A stretch of 64,000 nucleotides of DNA from Parabacteroides sp. PFB2-10. GTDB taxonomy: Bacteria; Bacteroidota; Bacteroidia; Bacteroidales; Tannerellaceae. The notes under the pieces are model-generated. The model saw only the letters and a list, made by a program, of their open reading frames with translations. It was not told the origin of the DNA and did not search any database. The stretch is from NCBI RefSeq assembly GCF_029893085.1, contig NZ_JARXWI010000007.1, forward strand, positions 154,805 through 218,804. The letters run 5' to 3'. A program made the translations under genes and the position numbers. Positions 44,484 to 52,464 of the stretch are shown here, piece after piece; positions within the stretch are counted from its first letter, which is position 1, and the number at the start of each line of letters is the position of its first letter.

Positions 44484-46886
44484 TTATTCTGTTTTAATAG
44501 CCTCTGCCGGATTGGTCTCTGCCGCTTTGCGTATCTGCCAGACAAGGGTTAGGAGGGCGATGCCACCGGTTATTAATAATGCCACGGCAAAGAGCCACCA
44601 GGAGATGACTGTTTTGTGGGCAAAGCCTTCGAGGTATTTGTGGATCACAAACCAGGAAACAGGTGCGGCAACGACAAAAGAGATCAACAACAAATAGAGA
44701 TATTTCTTTAACAGCGAATGCATGATAACCGAAGTGGTTGCCCCATTCACCTTGCGGATAGCAATCTCTTTATAGCGCTGTTGCACATCAAACAAAGACA
44801 AGCCAAACAACCCCATCACCGAGATAAAGATAGCGATCAGGGCAAAAACAGTAAAGATAATGGCGGTCTTTTTATCCTCTTCGTAAAGTATCTTTATCTC
44901 ATCTTCCACAAACGAATAGGAGAAGTCGCCACCGATCACCTCCTCATGCAGTTGCTGCATAAAATGGATTGCCTCAGCTCTTTTTCCCGGAGCAATGGAT
45001 GCTGTCAGCTTATAATAGGGAGAAGCATTGCCATAGGTAAACAACACAGGGGGTGTTGCCTGCGAGAGGTGCCCTACCTTAAAGTCTTTGACTACCCCAA
45101 CTACCTGATAGGGCGGATTGGTGTCCATACCCGGTTCATTCGAACTCATCCATATACGACTTTCCGGTTGCAGATAGGCTTCAGAGATATCTGTAATTCC
45201 ATATAGTTTTTTCGCCGTTTCATTGATAATTACCCGGTATTGCAGGGAACGATCCTTTGTCGTATCCCATAACCTTCCCTCTAAGAGCTTTATATCATAG
45301 ATAGAAAAGAAATTCTCATCACAATCAATAGAAGCGACAGCTTCAAACTCTCCCCCCTCCTTTTTAAATAAAATTCCTGCTCCCATTTCGTGTGGACTCC
45401 CGTTGTATGTCCAGGAGGTAAACAGGGGTGATTCATTCATCTTTTGTTCCAAAAAGGCAACCTGTTCCCGCTGCTTATTTCTCTTGGCAGTAGCTTCTTC
45501 ATATGTATCACTCATCGAATAGTTCTCGCGTAAAAACTGCACCTTTATAATATCCTCCGTGTGATAGCCCAAGTCTGCATGCAGCATAAAATGAAGCTGC
45601 TTGGCAAAGAACATCGACAGAACGATCAAAACAATAGATATGATATATTGAATCGTAAGGAATATACTCCGGGAACGTATGGCCGGCGCAGAGGTATGTA
45701 CATTCTTTAAAGATATAATGGGTGGGGAATACTTGTACTTCAACAATGGATAAGAAGAGGTAATCAAAGGAAGCAACAACAACAAAGAAAGCGATAACAG
45801 GCAGTCAAAAGAAAGGTTATTCACCTGCTGCAGTCCCAATTGAGTTCGCACCAGCCCACCGCTCAATTCAACAAACAGCCAACCCAAAAACAATGCCACC
45901 CCAACAAGGAAGATATTCTCTGCATAAAGCTGTGTCGTGTAATAACGAAATCCCGCTCCGAAGACCTTCTTCATACCAAACTCCCGGTTGCGCTTCAACA
46001 ACAATACCGTATAGATATTTATATAGTTAAGCATCCCTACGACCAGTATCAAAAACACAATGATAAAGAGTATATGAATACTGCGCATATTTCCATGTTC
46101 AAAAAGATAGTAACCCTCGCTTAATGGAGAAAAATAAATACCTTTCATCGGAACAAACTGATAGCGAATAAACCTGTCCCAATCATATCTGCTTTGAAAG
46201 AAATCATATTTTTCATTGATCGCTTTTATATCTGCCCCCGGATGAAGCAGCGTCAGTAGCATAGGCACACGCGACCAAGAATTGTCCAATTCACTCGAGA
46301 CAAGCAGATCGAACTGAAAGCTGCTTTGCGTGGGTATCTCTCCCAATATCCCGGCGATTGTCGCCTGCTTACCGGTCGACAATTGTATGGTTTTCCCGAT
46401 CGGATCCTCTTTGCCGAATAGCTTACGAGCATAAATAGGGGTAATCACTGCCGCATCGGGTTGCCGGAAGATAGACATGGCATCTCCCCCCTTTATCGGG
46501 TAGTCGAGTAATTGAAAGAAAACCGAATCCACAACAAACATATCCACATCGTACGCCCGGTTGTCACAAGTGATCCGGTCGTTCTTGTAGGGATAGATAT
46601 AGGTAAATTTCTCTACCGCCGGGTCTTTCATTATATTCTGATCTCCCGCCTGTTCCAGGCCACGTTCACCGGTATTGAACCTTGTCCGCAAATCAGTCTG
46701 ATACTGCGTAGTTGTAAAGTAAAGCCGGTCGAGTTTACTTATAAAATGATCGGTTGTCAACTCACTATAAGCATAACGTCCTATAATAATCACACACGCC
46801 AGGCTCAAAGCCAATCCCAAAATATTTATCAACGCATAGAGGCGAAAACGGGTCAATGCACGAAGTGCCAGTAGTATTATTTTCAT
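44484..46886 (-). CDS. FtsX/MacB-type ABC permease 2 of the array (subfamily A)
   Basis: 800 residues, starting MKIILLALRALTRFRLYALINILGLALS. The first FtsX motif is NREFGMKKVFGAGFRYYT, the second KEIAIRKVNGATTSVIMHS. The first periplasmic domain has AVITPIYARKLFGKEDPIGKTIQL and the second the AYLQPESRIWMSSNEPG stretch. The C-terminal ~40 residues (LLTLVWQIRKAAETNPAEA and flanks) are nearly the same as in permease 1, its closest relative. It is 11 bases after permease 1. Confidence 0.9.
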   Translation of the reverse strand: MKIILLALRALTRFRLYALINILGLALSLACVIIIGRYAYSELTTDHFISKLDRLYFTTTQYQTDLRTRFNTGERGLEQAGDQNIMKDPAVEKFTYIYPYKNDRITCDNRAYDVDMFVVDSVFFQLLDYPIKGGDAMSIFRQPDAAVITPIYARKLFGKEDPIGKTIQLSTGKQATIAGILGEIPTQSSFQFDLLVSSELDNSWSRVPMLLTLLHPGADIKAINEKYDFFQSRYDWDRFIRYQFVPMKGIYFSPLSEGYYLFEHGNMRSIHILFIIVFLILVVGMLNYINIYTVLLLKRNREFGMKKVFGAGFRYYTTQLYAENIFLVGVALFLGWLFVELSGGLVRTQLGLQQVNNLSFDCLLSLSLLLLLPLITSSYPLLKYKYSPPIISLKNVHTSAPAIRSRSIFLTIQYIISIVLIVLSMFFAKQLHFMLHADLGYHTEDIIKVQFLRENYSMSDTYEEATAKRNKQREQVAFLEQKMNESPLFTSWTYNGSPHEMGAGILFKKEGGEFEAVASIDCDENFFSIYDIKLLEGRLWDTTKDRSLQYRVIINETAKKLYGITDISEAYLQPESRIWMSSNEPGMDTNPPYQVVGVVKDFKVGHLSQATPPVLFTYGNASPYYKLTASIAPGKRAEAIHFMQQLHEEVIGGDFSYSFVEDEIKILYEEDKKTAIIFTVFALIAIFISVMGLFGLSLFDVQQRYKEIAIRKVNGATTSVIMHSLLKKYLYLLLISFVVAAPVSWFVIHKYLEGFAHKTVISWWLFAVALLITGGIALLTLVWQIRKAAETNPAEAIKTE

Positions 46887-46897
46887 ATTATTCTAAA

Positions 46898-49297
46898 TTA
46901 TTCTGTTTTAATAGCCTCCGCCGGATTGGTTTCTGCCGCTTTGCGTATCTGCCAGACAAGAGTGAGTAGGGATACGCTGCAGGTGATTAATAGTGCCACC
47001 GCAAAAATCCACCAGGAAACGGGCGCTTTATGGGCGAAGTCTTTCAGATAGTTTTGTATGATCAGCCAGGAAACAGGCAAAGCAACAACAAACGAAACAG
47101 CCAATAAAACAATATATCGCTTCAACAACATCCGGATAATCTCCCGTGTGGTTGCCCCATTCACCTTACGGATGGCGATACTCTTCCGCTGTTGTTGCAC
47201 ATCGAAAAGCGACATACTAAACAAGCCCAAGGAAGAGATAATAATAGCAATCAGCGTGAAGAGTGAATAGATAAGGGCTATCTTTTTATCTTCTTTGTAA
47301 ACCGCCGCCACCTCATCTTCCAGGAAGCTATAGGTAAACTCTCCACCAACCGTCTCCGCATGCAATTGTTGCATAAAGGCAATCACCTCTTTCCGGCGTT
47401 CGGGGGCAAAAGAGGCCACAACCGGTTCATAAAGCCCTCCTCCTCCCGAATAATAGATAGCCACAGGATGTTGTGTCTCCGAAAGATGGGAGGTATATAT
47501 ATCTTTTATTACCCCTACAATCTTATAAGCCGGGTTGGTCTTCATCTCTTCCTCACGTCCCGCGATCAACCATATCCGTTGATAAGGCTGAAGTCCCTGG
47601 GTTTGCCAGTCGGTAATGCCGAATTGCTTCAGGGCCGATTCGCCAACAATCAGGTTGTAGCCATAAAAACTATCCTCTTGATCATCAAACAACCGCCCTT
47701 CCAGCAATTCTACCTCAAAGAGTTTCAACCAGCGTTCATCGGCATCAAATAGTGCCATCGGTTTTAGTTCTCCTCCCTCGAGGCGAAAGTCAAAACCCCT
47801 ATTATTCTGCCTATTCGGAGTTCCTGCATTCGTCCAGTTCAGAATCAAGGGGGAAGCATCCAGTTTCTGTCGTATCTCGTCGTATAAACGCTTCTCTTCT
47901 TCCCAGGCATCATCTCCCTGGCTTGCGTAGGAGGTCATCTCGCGCAGGAAAGGCACCTTAATCACATCCTGTACCCGGTAGCCCGGGTCTGCCTGCAACA
48001 TAAAATACAACTGGCAGACAAAAAACAGGGAAAGGATGATCATTCCATACGTAGCCACATATTGAATCATCAAAAAAATACGCCGGGAAAAGTGCGCCCC
48101 GCCTCCGACTGTCACATCTTTGAGCGAAGAGACCGGCGCCGAATAATTATAACGCAAGAATGGGAAAATAGTGGTTACCAGCGGCAACCCGAAAAGAATA
48201 CTCAAAGACAACATCAAATCGAACGAGCGATAAGGTAATTGGTCGAAACCCAACACGTTTTTGACGAAAGGATTCAATACCTCTGCCACCCCCAGCGCAA
48301 TAAGAAGGGCAAAGAGGATCATCGCAAAATTCTCTATAAACAATTGAAAAAAGACCCAGAACCCTTCGGCTCCAAACACCTTTTTCATGCCGAACTCACG
48401 CCCGCGGCGCATCACCACCACGGTGTATATATTGATAAAATTGACTACTCCTATCAATAGTATAAGAAAACCGACCATCGATAAAGTAACCACATTCGTG
48501 CGCTTGCCATGCAAAAACGGAACATAATCAACGATCGATTGCTCGAAATAGAGATCTTTATAGGGGAATAACTGGAGCTTTATACTATACTTCCAAGACT
48601 CCATAAACATAAAGTCATATTGTGCATTTATATCTTTGTAATCCACCCCCGGATAAAGCAACAACAGGCTTTGCCCTGCCCGACTCCAATGAGAACTTAT
48701 ATCCGAAGAGATCAACATATCAAACCGGATCGTGCTCTTCATCACCGATTTTCCGATCACCCCGGCAACTGTCACATGCTTACCCAACGAACTATATTCC
48801 AGACTTTTACCAATCGGATTCTCTTTGCCAAACATCTTTTGAGCAAACTCTTCGGTGATAAACGCATCCTCGGGACGAGAGATATTAGCCTGCCCCATAA
48901 TGACCGGATAATCCAGTATTTGCAGAAAGTTGGTGTCGACAACAACGGTGAGGCTGTTTAAGGCTTTATCACTGCTCTTCACCTCCATATCAGTAAAGGT
49001 ATAAAACAGCGTATGGCGTTCCACGCCGGGATGTTCCGACATATCCCTAAAGTTCTTCTCCCTGTTACGGTTCTCAATACCATGAAAACGAGACTTACCG
49101 GGGTTATTACTATCCTCCTGATGGGTGATATAAATCCGATCCAGCTTCTGATTAAACCGGTCTACCGTCAGTTCGCCATAGATATAACGACTGATAACAA
49201 CCACACAGATCAAACAAAGGGATAATCCCAATATGTTAACAATGGAATAGAGCCGGGTACGGGTCAGGGAACGGAGCGCCAGTAGTATTATTTTCAT
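46898..49297 (-). CDS. FtsX/MacB-type ABC permease 1 of the array (subfamily A), first gene of the operon
   Basis: 799 residues. TM segments can be placed at about 15-40, 277-300, 325-345, 370-390, 412-437, 675-700, 725-748 and 762-785, with two large extracytoplasmic domains of about 230-240 residues between TM1 and TM2 and between TM5 and TM6. One polypeptide therefore corresponds to two MacB-like permease halves. The first FtsX motif is RGREFGMKKVFGAEG and the second KSIAIRKVNGATTREIIRM. MacB and Lol-type permeases do not carry substrate through the membrane channel but drive periplasmic work with a cytoplasmic ATPase; whether that holds here is unknown. A sigma-54-like promoter lies 50-70 bases upstream of its ATG. 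Confidence 0.9.
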   Translation of the reverse strand: MKIILLALRSLTRTRLYSIVNILGLSLCLICVVVISRYIYGELTVDRFNQKLDRIYITHQEDSNNPGKSRFHGIENRNREKNFRDMSEHPGVERHTLFYTFTDMEVKSSDKALNSLTVVVDTNFLQILDYPVIMGQANISRPEDAFITEEFAQKMFGKENPIGKSLEYSSLGKHVTVAGVIGKSVMKSTIRFDMLISSDISSHWSRAGQSLLLLYPGVDYKDINAQYDFMFMESWKYSIKLQLFPYKDLYFEQSIVDYVPFLHGKRTNVVTLSMVGFLILLIGVVNFINIYTVVVMRRGREFGMKKVFGAEGFWVFFQLFIENFAMILFALLIALGVAEVLNPFVKNVLGFDQLPYRSFDLMLSLSILFGLPLVTTIFPFLRYNYSAPVSSLKDVTVGGGAHFSRRIFLMIQYVATYGMIILSLFFVCQLYFMLQADPGYRVQDVIKVPFLREMTSYASQGDDAWEEEKRLYDEIRQKLDASPLILNWTNAGTPNRQNNRGFDFRLEGGELKPMALFDADERWLKLFEVELLEGRLFDDQEDSFYGYNLIVGESALKQFGITDWQTQGLQPYQRIWLIAGREEEMKTNPAYKIVGVIKDIYTSHLSETQHPVAIYYSGGGGLYEPVVASFAPERRKEVIAFMQQLHAETVGGEFTYSFLEDEVAAVYKEDKKIALIYSLFTLIAIIISSLGLFSMSLFDVQQQRKSIAIRKVNGATTREIIRMLLKRYIVLLAVSFVVALPVSWLIIQNYLKDFAHKAPVSWWIFAVALLITCSVSLLTLVWQIRKAAETNPAEAIKTE

Positions 49298-49348
49298 TCT
49301 GTCAACTATTTTTTTCTTTGTTTTATATAGGCAATCTGTGTAAACATA

Positions 49349-49364
49349 TTCAAATTACGTGCCA
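49349..49364 (-). promoter_or_regulatory. Sigma-54 (RpoN) type -24/-12 promoter of the permease operon
   Basis: On the minus strand the sequence is TGGCACGTAATTTGAA: a perfect -24 TGGCAC with its following G, five-base spacing, and TTGAA in place of the -12 consensus TTGC(A/T), so one mismatch. Transcription would begin near 49338, about 40 bases before the ATG of permease 1. A housekeeping -7 box TATTTTTG at 49396-49403 (minus strand) is an alternative or additional promoter. Confidence 0.65.
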
Positions 49365-49418
49365 TACCCGCAAGTGTTTGAATAACAACAAGAAACAAAA
49401 ATAAGCGATTTTTTTAGT

Positions 49419-49454
49419 TGTGCAACACCGCACGATAAGTGTGCGACTACGCAC
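49419..49454 (-). promoter_or_regulatory. Tandem activator-like sites upstream of the permease operon
   Basis: Two sites, TGTGCAACACCGCAC (49419-49433) and TGTGCGACTACGCAC (49440-49454), each with the inverted repeat GTGC-N6-GCAC, repeat exactly 21 bp apart (two helical turns). Their centres are about 85 and 106 bases upstream of the predicted sigma-54 start. The arrangement fits enhancer sites for an NtrC-family activator. Confidence 0.6.
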
Positions 49455-49587
49455 AAAATAGCGATTCGGGGGTATCATTTGGCCTTTAGCAAACCTTTAA
49501 GTTGGAAAGAAGTGGAAGGCTCTCGCTTCGTTATGTAACGATTAGGCCATCCAATAAAATGTAAACTAATGTTAATTTACCCATTTC

Positions 49588-49745
49588 CAGCGAAACCCCC
49601 AATTTACGATTTGTAATTTCGGAAGGACTTTGCGCGCAAAAAGGCGGGACTTTGGAGACAAACTCCCGGGAGAAACACTTTTTAACGTATGGATTTGTAA
49701 GCAAAACAGCCATTTTACTTACAATCCATATTTTAACATTTAAGA
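49588..49745 (-). repeat. Intergenic CTCCCGGGAG repeat, copy 4 (subtype II)
   Basis: The reverse complement of copy 3 with few differences. The arms GGATTTGTAAG (49691-49701) and CTTACAATCC (49718-49727), the palindrome CTCCCGGGAG (49663-49672), TTTGCGCGCAAA (49630-49641) and the segment AATTTACGATTTGTAATTTCGG are all present. It lies in the divergent interval between the permease operon and rpsF, about 140 bases upstream of the tandem activator-like sites. Confidence 0.85.
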
Positions 49746-49885
49746 AGCTACTCGCTATTCTTCGGGCGATCTGGCGAATTGAAAAAATGAAAGAGTTGCC
49801 CTCAGCGTGATCGTCCCGTTGTCATTCGCTCAATGATACAAAATAGGATAATGGACAAAATCAAAAAGAAAAACACAAAAACTTT

Positions 49886-49916
49886 TTTGTTTGTCCGGAT
49901 AAAATCCCTACCTTTG
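49886..49916 (+). promoter_or_regulatory. Promoter of the rpsF-rpsR-rplI operon
   Basis: A complete Bacteroidetes-type promoter: -33 TTTG at 49886-49889, 19 bases of spacing, and -7 TACCTTTG at 49909-49916. The leader is about 38 bases; no S6:S18-binding leader structure was recognised in it. Confidence 0.75.
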
Positions 49917-49960
49917 CCCCGCTAAAATTTTATTTAATAATCTAATTAACAACAGTGTTT

Positions 49961-50314
49961 ATGAACAATTACGAAACTGTTTTCATTTTAACTCCCGTTT
50001 TATCTGACGCTCAGATGAAGGAAGCAGTAGAAAAGTTCACAAACTTCCTCAAAAAAGAAGAGGCAGAAATTGTGAATGAAGAGAACTGGGGATTGCGCAA
50101 GCTGGCGTATCCTATCGCCAAGAAAACGACTGGTTTTTATCAGTTGGTTGAGTTTAAAGCGAAGCCTGAAACCATTGCGAAACTGGAAATTCAATTCCGT
50201 CGTGACGAACGGGTAATCCGTTTCCTGACTTTCCGTCAGGATAAATACGCAGCTGAATACGCAGCGAAGAGAAGAAATTTGAAAGCATCTAAAGAAACAG
50301 TAAAAGAAAATTAA
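49961..50314 (+). CDS. rpsF: 30S ribosomal protein S6
   Basis: 117 residues from the ATG at 49961 ([16 protein letters not shown]), of the usual S6 length. S6 binds 16S rRNA together with S18 in the platform of the small subunit. [23 protein letters not shown] and [24 protein letters not shown] are classic S6 signatures. A GTG six bases upstream could extend the frame by two codons but is not needed. rpsR follows after two bases, so translation is probably coupled. Confidence 0.97.
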   Translation: MNNYETVFILTPVLSDAQMKEAVEKFTNFLKKEEAEIVNEENWGLRKLAYPIAKKTTGFYQLVEFKAKPETIAKLEIQFRRDERVIRFLTFRQDKYAAEYAAKRRNLKASKETVKEN

Positions 50315-50316
50315 TC

Positions 50317-50583
50317 ATGGCAGCTCCATCAGAAATCAGATATTTGACACCCCCTTCCGTGGATGTAAAAAAGAAAAAATATTGCCGTTTCAAGAAAAGT
50401 GGCATCAAGTATATCGATTACAAAGATCCTGAATTCCTGAAGAAATTCCTGAACGAGCAGGGCAAGATCCTTCCTCGTCGTATCACCGGAACTTCTTTGA
50501 AATTCCAACGTCGCGTAGCACAGGCTGTGAAAAGAGCACGCCACCTGGCACTGCTGCCTTATGTAACCGATTTAATGAAATAA
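50317..50583 (+). CDS. rpsR: 30S ribosomal protein S18
   Basis: 88 residues. The conserved core [52 protein letters not shown] sequence, with PRRITGTS and [19 protein letters not shown], is unmistakable S18. The first cysteine is retained (KKYCRF), but the full four-cysteine zinc form seen in some bacteria is absent. It lies two bases after rpsF and 23 before rplI. Confidence 0.97.
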   Translation: MAAPSEIRYLTPPSVDVKKKKYCRFKKSGIKYIDYKDPEFLKKFLNEQGKILPRRITGTSLKFQRRVAQAVKRARHLALLPYVTDLMK

Positions 50584-50606
50584 TTTTAAAAGAGAGGAGA
50601 CAGAAT

Positions 50607-51050
50607 ATGCAAGTTATTTTGAAAGAAGATGTAGCAAACTTAGGCTACAAAGACGATATCGTAACAGTAAAGAGCGGTTACGGACGTAACTTTCTAATCC
50701 CCCAGGGCAAAGCGGTGATCGCTTCCGAATCGGCAAAAAAAGTATTGGCAGAGAATCTCCGTCAACGCGCTCATAAGCTGGCGAAGATCAAAGAAGACGC
50801 TGAAGCATTGGCTGCGAAATTAGAAGGTGTATCACTGACTATCGGAACAAAAACAAGCTCTACGGGTACTATCTTTGGTTCTGTAAGCAACATTCAGATC
50901 GCTGAAGCATTGGAAAAGCTTGGCTTTGAAATCGATCGCAAGAGCATCTCCGTGAAAGACGCGGTGAAAGAGGTAGGAAGTTATTCGGCAAAAGTGAAGC
51001 TTCACAAAGAGGTAGCCGTAGAAATTCCTTTTGAAGTAGTTTCTGAATAA
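50607..51050 (+). CDS. rplI: 50S ribosomal protein L9
   Basis: 147 residues. The N-terminal domain reads [39 protein letters not shown], the L9 signature with the GYGRNFLIP rRNA-binding loop. A long helix links it to the C-terminal domain ([24 protein letters not shown]). L9 binds 23S rRNA near L1 and affects frame maintenance. It is the last gene of the ribosomal operon and ends at a rho-independent terminator. Confidence 0.97.
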   Translation: MQVILKEDVANLGYKDDIVTVKSGYGRNFLIPQGKAVIASESAKKVLAENLRQRAHKLAKIKEDAEALAAKLEGVSLTIGTKTSSTGTIFGSVSNIQIAEALEKLGFEIDRKSISVKDAVKEVGSYSAKVKLHKEVAVEIPFEVVSE

Positions 51051-51074
51051 ATTACGACAAACGATACAAAACAC

Positions 51075-51109
51075 AAAGAGCGACCCGGGAAGGGATCGCT
51101 CTTTTTTTG
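51075..51109 (+). terminator. Terminator after rplI
   Basis: AAAGAGCGA (51075-51083) pairs with TCGCTCTTT (51096-51104), with an inner CCC/GGG extension and a T run to 51108. Confidence 0.93.
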
Positions 51110-51301
51110 TATTGTATTTCTGCTCTTGAGGGAGCATAAGCAAGCGCTTTCCCCATCGCAGCTTAAATCAATGACTTACAAAATTTGAGCTCTTTTCTGC
51201 AAAAACAAGAAATCTTGTTTTTCAGTCTATGACGATTAATATTTCACCTACAAAAAAACGGGAAGTAAACGCCACCTGCCCGTAGATTCATGAAAAAGAG
51301 T

Positions 51302-51309
51302 TACATTTG
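51302..51309 (+). promoter_or_regulatory. -7 promoter box of the amidase gene
   Basis: TACATTTG matches TAnnTTTG, 26 bases before the GTG start. An AGGAAG at 51325-51330, five bases before that GTG, is an unusually good ribosome-binding site for this phylum and supports it. Confidence 0.55.
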
Positions 51310-51335
51310 CCACTGGTTGTAAACAGGAAGTAATC

Positions 51336-52418
51336 GTGGCAGTCAAAGAACTTTTGTGTGTACATATGCTGATTGTATTGTTTTTGTTCTTCCCAGCACA
51401 GAGAAGCGCCGGGCAGGATAAAGTCTTTACTGTCGTGATCGATCCGGGCCATGGCGGGAAGGATCCGGGAGCCGTGGGGGCTACTGCCAAAGAGAAAGAT
51501 ATCAATCTGGCTGTCTCTTTGAAACTGGGGAAATTGATTGGAGACTCGTATGGGGATGTAAAAGTAGTTTACACACGTGACCGGGATCGTTTTATCGACC
51601 TGAACGAACGCGCCAATATCGCCAATAAATATAAAGCCGACCTATTTATCTCGATTCATACCAATGCGGTGGCCAAAGGAAGTGTCCGGGGTACGGAAAC
51701 CTATACGCTGGGATTGGCTCGGACAGAAGAAAACCTTCGCGTGGCGATGATGGAGAACTCTGCCATATTGTTGGAAGACGACTATATGCAAAAGTATGAA
51801 GGCTTCGACCCGAAATCCTCGGAATCTTACATCATCTTTGAGTTTATGCAGAATAAGCACATGGAGCAGAGTATCTCTTTTGCTTCTGAGATTCAAAAGG
51901 GCTTTGTGGCATGCAAGCGGGTTGACCGGGGTGTTCGCCAAGCCGGCTTTTTGGTATTGCGGAAAACCAGTATGCCGAGCGTACTGATTGAATTAGGCTA
52001 TATATCCACCCCTGCCGAAGAGCAATATATGAAATCGGCACAGGGACAGAATCAGTTGGCTAAGGCTATTTATGATGCTTTTGTGAAATACAAACGCGAA
52101 TACGACCGTAAGCAGGGGGGATTGCCTGCGGATGCGGCTACGTCCCGGAAAGAAATTACGGAAACCCCTTCAACCGCTCATGCCGGTCAGGTGGTATATA
52201 AAGTACAAATTGTTGCCTCCAACAAGAAACTGGCTTCGAATGCCAAGGAGCTGAAGGGATATAAGAACGTGGATTTTTACGTTGAGAATGGAATGTATAA
52301 ATATACGTATGGTGAATCAACCAGTATGGAGGAGATACGCACGATTCGCCGAAACCTGATAAAAGATTTTAAAGATGCCTTCATCATCTCTTTCAAGGAT
52401 GGCAAGAAGGTGAAATAA
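51336..52418 (+). CDS. N-acetylmuramoyl-L-alanine amidase (Amidase_3/AmiC type)
   Basis: 360 residues, starting at GTG with an AGGAAG site upstream; an ATG ten codons in would shorten but not remove the signal peptide (LLCVHMLIVLFLFFPAQRSAG). The catalytic domain cleaves the bond between muramic acid and the stem peptide of peptidoglycan. The zinc ligands are seen in VIDPGHGGKDPGAVG near 33-47, ERANIANKYKADLFISIHTNA near 91-111, and the catalytic glutamate in SVLIELGYISTPAEE near 216-230. The C-terminal ~90 residues (VVYKVQIVASNKKLASNAKEL onward) look like a SPOR domain that would bind denuded glycan at division sites. The MCE gene follows after 46 bases. Confidence 0.93.
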   Translation: MAVKELLCVHMLIVLFLFFPAQRSAGQDKVFTVVIDPGHGGKDPGAVGATAKEKDINLAVSLKLGKLIGDSYGDVKVVYTRDRDRFIDLNERANIANKYKADLFISIHTNAVAKGSVRGTETYTLGLARTEENLRVAMMENSAILLEDDYMQKYEGFDPKSSESYIIFEFMQNKHMEQSISFASEIQKGFVACKRVDRGVRQAGFLVLRKTSMPSVLIELGYISTPAEEQYMKSAQGQNQLAKAIYDAFVKYKREYDRKQGGLPADAATSRKEITETPSTAHAGQVVYKVQIVASNKKLASNAKELKGYKNVDFYVENGMYKYTYGESTSMEEIRTIRRNLIKDFKDAFIISFKDGKKVK

Positions 52419-52464
52419 CGGAAATAAGAAGTAAATAATAATTCGAAAAAAAGAAATAGAGAAG

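Noticed and set aside
49396..49403. Housekeeping -7 box TATTTTTG (minus strand) as the sole promoter of the permease array
   Set aside because: Possible, and GTTG stands 19 bases upstream, but such boxes are frequent in AT-rich DNA. The -24/-12 motif with phased sites is the more specific signal, so I prefer it.
49922..49960. S6:S18-binding leader RNA before rpsF
   Set aside because: The leader is only about 38 AT-rich bases and lacks the CCG-bearing hairpin of that motif.
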